This document shows, in pieces, positions 58,258 to 64,000 of a stretch of 64,000 nt of DNA; position 1 is the stretch's first letter, and each line of letters starts with the position of its first letter. The translations under genes were made by a program, and so were the position numbers. The notes beneath the pieces were generated by a model. That model made no database searches. It was given only the letters and a program-made list of their open reading frames with translations, and was not told the origin of the DNA. The stretch spans positions 2,356,001 to 2,420,000 of the forward strand of contig JANUWI010000003.1 of NCBI GenBank assembly GCA_025504975.1, read 5' to 3'. Source of the DNA: Plenodomus lindquistii. Taxonomy: Eukaryota > Ascomycota > Dothideomycetes > Pleosporales > Leptosphaeriaceae.

Positions 58258-58463
58258 GTCGGTGGAGCCTTTCTACAATACAAAGAAATATACAAACATG
58301 ACTATTTCATCTTACACTTACTTGATCGTTCAGCCCGATCCTTGATAAAGAATCTAGTGTGCTCTTCAACATCATTTTCGGCGGACAATCGAAAGATCTG
58401 CTCGATGAGAGGACAGCTGCCAGTCCTTAGCGTCAGCCGTCGCCATATACCTATCCAACGTCG
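58258..58463. other. Intergenic, MDE1 to 5S repeat unit
   Basis: MDE1 3' region. An antisense frame at 58302-58661 crosses into the 5S gene and is not accepted as a gene. Confidence 0.4.
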
Positions 58464-58685
58464 CTGCAAACGCACACAATCATCCCAACAGCACAACCGC
58501 CACTTATCAGTCAACCAGGAGCCCGGCAACATAATCCCCCTAGCCGCACCACAACACGGCGAAAGTAGCCATATACAAGGCACGTCGTCATCGTTCCCCC
58601 TGCCTACAGATTGTACAATATATAAACCAGAATTCCAAACATATCTTCCACATACGACCATAGGACACTGAAAATAGAGCTTCCC
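58464..58685 (+). repeat. 5S-flank repeat, unit 1
   Basis: From CTGCAAACGCACACAATCAT through the first ~35 nt of the 5S rRNA gene this stretch aligns, with many transitions and a few small gaps, to 58926-59157. Anchors shared by both are AACAGCACAAC, CCAGGAG.CCGGCAA, AACACGGC.AAAGTA and GGACACTGAAAATAGAG. Confidence 0.75.
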
Positions 58686-58768
58686 GTTCGCTCAGCTGTA
58701 CTCAAGCAGTGTACCGGCGGATTAGTAGTCAGGTGGGTGACCACTGGCGAATCCCCGCTGTTGTATGT
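58650..58768 (+). rRNA. 5S rRNA: 5S ribosomal RNA
   Basis: A 119-nt sequence from ACATACGACCATAGGACACT to TGCTGTTGTATGT-type end (CTGTTGTATGT). The first and last nine bases pair (helix I, ACATACGAC with GTTGTATGT, one G-U). Helix II pairs ACACTG (58665-58670) with CAGTGT (58706-58711 region). The internal control region is present: TTAGTAGTCAGGTGGGTGAC and CACTGGCGAATCCCC match the conserved fungal 5S 3' half. It is followed immediately by a T5 stop signal. It lies alone between protein genes, as 5S genes do in many Pezizomycotina. Several bases, such as AAAATAGAGC in loop regions, look diverged, so this may be a variant or weakly active copy. Confidence 0.85.
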
Positions 58769-58772
58769 TTTT
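58768..58772 (+). terminator. RNA polymerase III T-tract terminator
   Basis: TTTTT directly at the 3' end of the 5S rRNA gene; a second T run lies at about 58779-58785. Confidence 0.7.
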
Positions 58773-58925
58773 AGATTCTTTTTTGGTCTTCATGATTTTT
58801 GTTGAATCTGAATATGCCTAGAAGGCGTTTTTTTAGGATTAATACTTAGGCTACAAACTCTATATGCCAATTGTATTCGTGCTAATAATTACGCATGTAA
58901 CCTAATTAGTTAATATATAACTTTA

Positions 58926-59157
58926 CTGCAAAAGTACATAATCATCCTAACAGCACAACGGCCACTTAGCAATAGGTAAACCAGGAGTCCGGCAAACACA
59001 ATCTACCCACCTAAACCGCTCCATAACACGGCAAAAGTAACCGTTCAAAACTGTACGCTGTTGTTGCTTCCTTCTACCACAGATTATATATATGTTATAT
59101 AAATTAGTATACTAACCAGATCTTCCCCATACAAACATGGGACACTGAAAATAGAGA
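58926..59157 (+). repeat. 5S-flank repeat, unit 2 (decayed)
   Basis: Second, degraded copy of 58464-58685. It ends after the first ~30 nt of 5S sequence (CCATACAAACATGGGACACT then GAAAATAGAG), so it has no 5S 3' half and no internal control region. Many differences are C-to-T or G-to-A, for example GGCGAAAGTAGCC becoming GGCAAAAGTAACC, as expected of RIP-type decay. Confidence 0.75.
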
Positions 59158-59253
59158 TACCAGTCCAATTCACTGCGTTTCGAGGTACTCGTATTGGTTC
59201 CTAGTCAATTTGCCAGCCCATGGTCTTAGTAAACGTTTCTTTGACTCTGGGCC

Positions 59254-59487
59254 TCACGCCGTGGCCAAGGTCGTTTCGACGTCTCTAGCTGCTTCTTTCA
59301 ATACTAAATATAGTTGTCGGTTCTTTACAAAGGAATGTTGCTTCATGCGCTGCTTCACAACATGATACTCCCAGACCCATGGGCCGCGTCCGCGCCAGAA
59401 CGACCGCGATTGACGATATTCAAGAGGGAATCCCGATTCTACTGGTAGAATGGAGTCATTCACTCGCCGGTGAAGTACGCGACACAA
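59254..59487 (-). pseudogene. Possible coding fragment, unrecognised
   Basis: An open frame without an ATG start; it reads upstream (LVKKIRILSDYILCRVLHRR) to a stop at about 59535 and ends at 59254. Its composition looks protein-like (VNDSILPVESGFPLEYRQSR and FWRGRGPWVWEYHVVKQRMK), with no low complexity. No start, donor or acceptor assembles it into a full gene. It may be the 3' remnant of a decayed gene. I do not recognise the family. Confidence 0.3.
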
Positions 59488-59674
59488 TATATAATCCGAA
59501 AGTATTCTTATTTTCTTGACTAGAGAAGCCAGCTATCTTAAAGACTAGGTGCAAAGCTCCACAATAAGAGGGTTAAACATCTGAAATGGGCGGCTACAGA
59601 TTTACTCTTTGGTACAAAAAGCACTGTATACAGCTACTCAAGGCAGAAGGACTTTCGAGACGGAGGCTGTGTAG

Positions 59675-60019
59675 CTAACACTAGAGGTTCTTCAATTTAG
59701 TAATTGATAATTGAATATTTTAGGAAGATATCACTTACGCAAACGGATTGATCAGAGATACAGCATTGTCCTCTGCCGAAACACACTCCGGAAGCACAAG
59801 ACGGAGTACCGATTGTGATTGGCTATAGTAAATCTGCTATTAATATGTCATATATCAAACCGTATTCTATGGATTACTTACGCAAGGTTCAAGTGGCTGA
59901 CAGTCTTGTCGTTTGATCATATGAGCGATAGAGGTCCTTGCACCCATTTTAGTACCGAGAGCCTCTGGCAATGCAGATGCAACGCCTAGAAGGACAGCGC
60001 AAACCGCGAAGACCTTCAT
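59675..60019 (-). CDS. Small secreted cysteine-rich protein with Lys-Arg processing site
   Basis: Three exons: 60019-59882, 59822-59739 and a 6-nt last exon 59680-59675 (Cys-stop). Introns are 59 bp (GTAAGT...CTATAG) and 58 bp (GTAAGT, TACTAAA branch, CTCTAG). The product is 75 aa. Residues 1-16 (MKVFAVCAVLLGVASA) are a clear signal peptide. Residues 17-37 form a pro-segment ending MIKR, a Kex2-type dibasic site at 36-37. The mature 38 residues hold eight cysteines (40, 46, 55, 60, 66, 67, 74, 75): C-x5-C-x8-C-x4-C-x5-CC-x6-CC, enough for four disulfides. No known family is recognised. Size, cysteine content, prodomain and a repeat-rich, gene-poor setting are those of candidate effectors or secreted peptides; that role is inference. 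No disabling mutation is seen. Confidence 0.78.
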
Positions 60020-61549
60020 AGTAAGGGAGGAGAATGAAAGAGTAGCTTGAAAAGGAGCTTGAAAAGGGAGTTGGTTTCAGAGGAGGGGAATCTTTGCTTG
60101 AAGGAAGAACTGAGTGATGGTGGATGAACTATTGCGCTCTTCGGCCTGATATTTATATTCATATCCTGTTGCTTCTATCGCGGAAAGACCGGCTATGTAT
60201 CACAAGACAAATCAACAAAGGTGACGCTGAGAAGCCTGGATTCCGACCTACATTTTGTCAGGCAAGGAGAACCTGTCCAGCTAGCATTACTAACAGCGAC
60301 TAACTACTTGACAGTTATACAGCTATCTCAGTCAACTTGGTTGATCTTGCTAGATAGGATTGTAACGGGCGGCATAGCCATACGGCAACTTCTTTGTTAA
60401 AATTGTATTGCCAAGCGGCCTGACGCTTGCCCTTCACCTCACTCTTCTATCCTGGATGTTCTGATCACCCCTCGTATTCCATCTGCCCAGGAATATCAGA
60501 GAGTAAACACCGAATCTTAGGATATGTGTTGACAGCAGCAAGCGACCATGTTCACGGCAATGGTCAAGACCCGCCTCACTAACAGCAACGAGGTGATAAC
60601 TACGCCTGCAATGGACTAACCACCCATCGTGACTTGACCTGTTTTGAATGTACGTGTGTAGGCACGTCGGCTTGCCCGGTTGCACCCCTACTAGTTGGTT
60701 AGCCGCAATACTGAAAACGTATGGGTTTTTACGCATCCAACGCAATGAGATCTATACCTAATTAAGTAGTGAGACTGTTTCCTGAATCAATCGCTAAATT
60801 AGCGCTGAGGCGGTGTATTATTCGGGCGCTATAGGAGTGCAATCCAACATGCCTACACCCTGTAGAAGCTCCTTAGAAAGCGTAGAGTCAATGTCAACCC
60901 AAAATCGCCTTGACTATAGCTGGGCGGTCGCCGGCAGCTTTCTCGATCAATTGCCGAGGCTATGCTTGCGCCGCCCAAGTTTTGTGCAAGCCTTTACGCA
61001 GTAGACCCGACAGGCCTTCGAGTTGAGATAATCACCGAAGTGATACTCGTAAGACTGACCGAATACCTATGAGTTCAAGACCGAATCTGATCTTGGAGGG
61101 TCATCGATGACTATTTATTCAAGAGCTTGTTAGGGCCCGATGCTGACCTCAAGGACTGCTCAACATCTTGTTCACACACCTTCAGAGTTGTCAACCAGCA
61201 AGACAAACAAGCAGCGCTGCAGCGACCCCAGGCTTGACCTGTTTGACTATTTCACAACGCCAAGCTTCACTTTGTTGTTTACTATGTAATTAGCTAAAAT
61301 AGGCCTGTTTGATTACTATGTTGTTTAGTAGGTGCAGGGGTCAAAGGCCCGCGAGGCGGATGGATTTCAATCCACGCCAAGGGCTCTCGTCCGTATTCAA
61401 TCCCAGACATCCTAGTACATAGCCTATAGACCTATTTGATGTAGCTAGAGAACGCACAGACTTGTTCTAGGCCTACATTTTAGTTAGCACTTCTACAGCT
61501 ATATTAGCGCGGTCCGGCTGGGTTGGGCCACCAATGAGGAAATAACCTT
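60020..61549. other. Gene-poor DNA upstream of the secreted-protein gene
   Basis: 1.5 kb with no supported gene. Contains short AT-rich patches and a small repeated phrase (TTACTATGT) around 61280-61320. A weakly tRNA-like stretch near 61331-61409 was examined and rejected. Confidence 0.4.
60152..60157 (-). promoter_or_regulatory. TATA box candidate of the secreted-protein gene
   Basis: TATAAA on the minus strand within an AT-rich patch, about 135 bp upstream of the ATG at 60019. The distance suits a leader of roughly 100 nt. Confidence 0.45.
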
Positions 61550-61934
61550 GCAACGTAAATGCGTTTTGTTCGACGTGTCTTGCACCTCGTTCAGCGCTGG
61601 AGTCCTTGATATTCGCATTCGGGTCAGCCTGTAGATGTTTGCTCGTCTTCTCTGCCGGCTTTCTACTGACGAAACGCCTCTTCAGCTACTTCTGGATGGA
61701 CACAGCCTCTTCTGTAATGCCCTCTGCCAGCTCAGGCCCTAGATTCGTCGCTGCTTGGTCTGTTGGCCCTGGGACCCTGCAGTGCCTGCACCAATTCTGC
61801 ACGTCGACCCGACCCTGCGCACGTGACCAAGCACACATGAACAGTAACGCAAGACGCGACGCCCGTCCTCGACGAGGCACACTATACGCGCTCTCGAGCC
61901 TAATCCCCGAGAACTTCGCACGCTGAAACCCCAT
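61550..61934 (-). pseudogene. Possible coding remnant with an internal TAG
   Basis: On the minus strand a frame runs from about 61934 (SRAQGRVDVQNWCRHCRVPG) through a TAG at 61688-61686 and then on in the same frame (LKRRFVSRKPAEKTSKHLQA) for about 45 further codons. Protein-like composition on both sides of a single stop suggests a decayed gene, or an unseen intron. No family is recognised. Confidence 0.25.
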
Positions 61935-62070
61935 TTACATATGATCGATGAGATTTTCTCAGCTAGGACATGCAGGTAGCTTCAAAAGTGCTGAGACGAC
62001 CAGGTCTCAAGGCTAAACAGCAGCTACAAAGTTTCTATAGGTAGGCCAAAAATTGTTGGTGCGGCTTTGA

Positions 62071-63055
62071 GTGGCATTGATTCATTGGGAAGCCATACAG
62101 AAAAGCGCCAGTACTGACAGATTCGAACTTGCCAACTTCCAGATTCCCATAGCAAAACTCTACAAGGACACCCATCACGGCCAGAGAACCAGAGAAGATG
62201 CAAGGTGTCAGCCGAACCCAACATCTACCGAAATAAGTTCTGGTTCTGCATAAAAAACTGTCTGTCCATAGACCTGACCTGCAGGTCATGCACAGTAGAC
62301 ACTACACCGACCCACGGTGATGACGGAGCCCTGATATATCGCATATATCCCTTTGGCAGCGCCACCACCAGATTTTCGCCCTCTCAAAGGCTGCGAGAAT
62401 CCTTGCTTGCCATGGCTGTAGGTTGTTTGAACGCGAGCATGCTCGTGGTGGTACGTGTTAGGGATAGTTCTCAATTCGCTATAAGGATCAGGGACGCCAA
62501 TGGCCAAGTTCGTTCCTGCGTAGAGACATCCGGGTTTCCTCTGCACTCAAACGTTTCAGAAGCTGAGTTCCTAAAAGCTTGCTGTGCTACATTCGAATTG
62601 CATATCGATAGAGCTGCTGGTAAGATATCCCCCAGTCCCATAGACTTGCACGCCGTGTACCGCGTTAACTCTACTCAGGCGGCTCTTCCTGGTTGCCACT
62701 GTGAGCCTCACAGCCTATTTGCATCGTCATCCTCCTGGCGGTGCACACCGTAGTTGACATGGTGCTTTTCCCCAGAATCTATGTGGTGCGCACGAATGAG
62801 GCCACCAACGTGTTGACATTTGCAGAAAGGCGGGCGCTGCTAATGATAATCGCGTCCATTATGGCTAATCGGGCATCGTCGAAAAGCCTCGATAACGGGG
62901 TCCAGGCCTGGCCTGATGCTGCCGGGGCTCACGTCAAGTTCCTTCCAAACCATCTTGAACAATTCAGGTCCAGAACTACTAATGGCACGGCTATAGGATG
63001 TGTATCTCTCAACCCACCATGGGTAGTATCCAGCAACTTCCCACTAGACAGATGA
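62071..63055 (+). CDS. Unrecognised spliced gene, 5' end unresolved
   Basis: Three exonic segments join in frame: 62071-62204, 62285-62700 and 62754-63055. Intron 1 is 80 bp with a GTGTCA donor and a strong CTGACCTGCAG acceptor; intron 2 is 53 bp (GTGAGC...CCGTAG). Together they give about 283 codons ending VVSSNFPLDR. Recognisable stretches are ALIYRIYPFGSATTRFSPSQ, RLRESLLAMAVGCLNASMLV and FDMVLFPRIYVVRTNEATNV. There is no ATG in the first segment, which begins after a stop at 62068, so at least one upstream exon is missing or the gene is degraded. Two introns restoring one long frame argue for a real gene. No family or function is recognised. Confidence 0.5.
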
Positions 63056-63735
63056 TTTGGCCAGAACAATAAAGGGCTACCTTATTTGCAGCCAATAGCT
63101 GTCACTGGTCGCACAAGAACAAAGCGTAAGCCACTGTGTCATAACGTCCATCAACAAAGAATTCATCATGGGTCTGGGACTTCCGGCGAAGATTAGTGAA
63201 AAGTATTAGGAGGAACTCAAGAAAGTTGAGATGAGGTAGCCCAAGGAGTCTATTCATCTATACAAACTCAAAACAGCCTGATGAGAGGCGTGTTGGTGGA
63301 ATGATTGATTGATGGGGATGCGGGGGATCGTGGTATTTGGTGTGATGAATAGTGCTTTGAATTTTTTCTTGCCGGTGTGGTAGACGTTAGTATGTGAGAA
63401 TTCCCCCCAAAAAGAATCAAGGTTAATAAGTTAGCTATATCAATTGTTCAGCAATCCCTCCAGTGAAATAAACATTGCAGCACATCCCAGGCCGCTTGAT
63501 TTCAATAGCATGCATACCCATCATCATGTCTGAATCTGTCGACAAAAAAAGCACTACAGCCCCCTATTCCACTCCAGAGACTTGCGACAAGCTTTCAACG
63601 CCGAAACATGCCATCCCTTACGCTCTGAACCTCGTACTAGCTCCCATCCATTGAGATATCATGATATACATATACAGTCAAGAAAAAGAATGTCTACGCA
63701 AGCCTACTTGCTCGTTCTTTCTGCCCTCCATCATC
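63056..63735. other. Intergenic, right flank
   Basis: 680 bp, convergent 3' regions of the two rightmost genes. No gene or repeat supported. Confidence 0.4.
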
Positions 63736-64000
63736 TCACGAAGCAGCTTTAACCTCAAGCGCCCCATTCGCACTCTCCTTAGCCAACTGGCCATCTTCCC
63801 CCTTGACAACCGGTACCGGCGTACCAGAAGCTTCATCACCCAGAACCTCGGGCCTCCACCTTGTGAGCAGCTTCCTCGCACTCGGTCTCGCACGCTCATT
63901 ATCCTTCCACATGTCCGCCAACACATCGACAACCATTGTCCTGACGGGCGGCCGGAACATGTACAAGTATTGCAGTACTCTGCAGGCGAGATCGATGCGT
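63736..64000 (-). CDS. 3' end of a gene running off the right edge
   Basis: The minus-strand frame is open from base 64000 to the TGA at 63738-63736, giving the last ~87 codons. The segment RIDLACRVLQYLYMFRPPVR and VVDVLADMWKDNERARPSAR then KLLTRWRPEVL is helical and could be the end of a helical-bundle or repeat domain; a disordered tail ending GALEVKAAS follows. The N-terminal bulk lies outside the window. I do not recognise the family with confidence; a TFIIS-N/LEDGF-like bundle is only a guess. Confidence 0.6.
   Translation of the reverse strand, partial: RIDLACRVLQYLYMFRPPVRTMVVDVLADMWKDNERARPSARKLLTRWRPEVLGDEASGTPVPVVKGEDGQLAKESANGALEVKAAS

Noticed and set aside
58302..58661. 119-codon minus-strand frame with protein-like sequence
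   Set aside because: It overlaps the 5' end of the 5S rRNA gene in antisense and the duplicated flank; the equivalent stretch in repeat unit 2 is full of stops, and no splice or start context supports it.
61331..61409. tRNA-Ser/Leu-like stretch (AGGCGGATGGATTTCAATCC and TTCAATCCC)
   Set aside because: The anticodon stem would leave only a four-base loop, there is no proper A box, and the acceptor ends do not pair. At most a decayed tRNA-derived fragment.

Overview
The window is nuclear DNA of a filamentous ascomycete, most likely a dothideomycete of the Pleosporales type. Evidence: almost every gene has short introns of 49-83 bp with GTRNGT donors and CTRAC/CTAAC branch sites; the proteins are classic Pezizomycotina orthologues (FlbC, CreB, SWIRM/HMG amine oxidase, mitochondrial arginine CPSase); the 5S rRNA gene is dispersed among protein genes; and one block shows extreme CpA-to-TpA decay, the signature of repeat-induced point mutation (RIP). 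Genes were modelled by hand from splice signals, reading-frame continuity and family knowledge.

Left flank (1-7.4 kb), repeat-rich: an open copia-like Gag frame runs off the left edge. It abuts a 1.5-kb AT block with no CpA at all and one TpG, followed by a 42-T tract. Beyond this lie three divergent paralogues of a fungal LPRELRDxIYEYV family. They share a phase-2 intron at the same position; one looks intact, one is frameshifted and one has a stop codon in exon 1.

Core (7.6-58.3 kb), gene-rich housekeeping and regulation: SEC10 and NUS1 are divergent, then come RPS15, RPP2 and SPT2, a coiled-coil protein of unknown role, a thiolase-like enzyme and a hybrid histidine kinase. The conidiation regulator flbC sits alone, with more than 5 kb upstream and almost 4 kb downstream lacking genes. 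Next are the divergent pair EAF6/DST1 (NuA4 subunit and TFIIS), mitochondrial CPA2, LCL3, an LSD1-like demethylase, creB deubiquitinase, YOS1, a DUF3602 protein and MDE1 of methionine salvage. Several carry unusual tiny exons: 14 nt in creB, splitting the catalytic cysteine codon; 15 nt in CPA2; 18 and 19 nt in RPS15.

Right flank (58.3-64 kb), gene-poor and repeat-marked: a complete 5S rRNA gene whose upstream flank and first ~30 nt are duplicated in decayed form; a 75-residue secreted cysteine-rich protein with signal peptide, Lys-Arg processing site and eight-cysteine mature peptide, the best effector-like candidate here; an unrecognised spliced gene; and the 3' end of a gene leaving the window. 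Functionally the core is a mosaic of secretory traffic (SEC10, YOS1, NUS1), chromatin and transcription (SPT2, EAF6, DST1, LSD1), signalling (histidine kinase, creB, flbC) and metabolism (CPA2, MDE1, thiolase-like).
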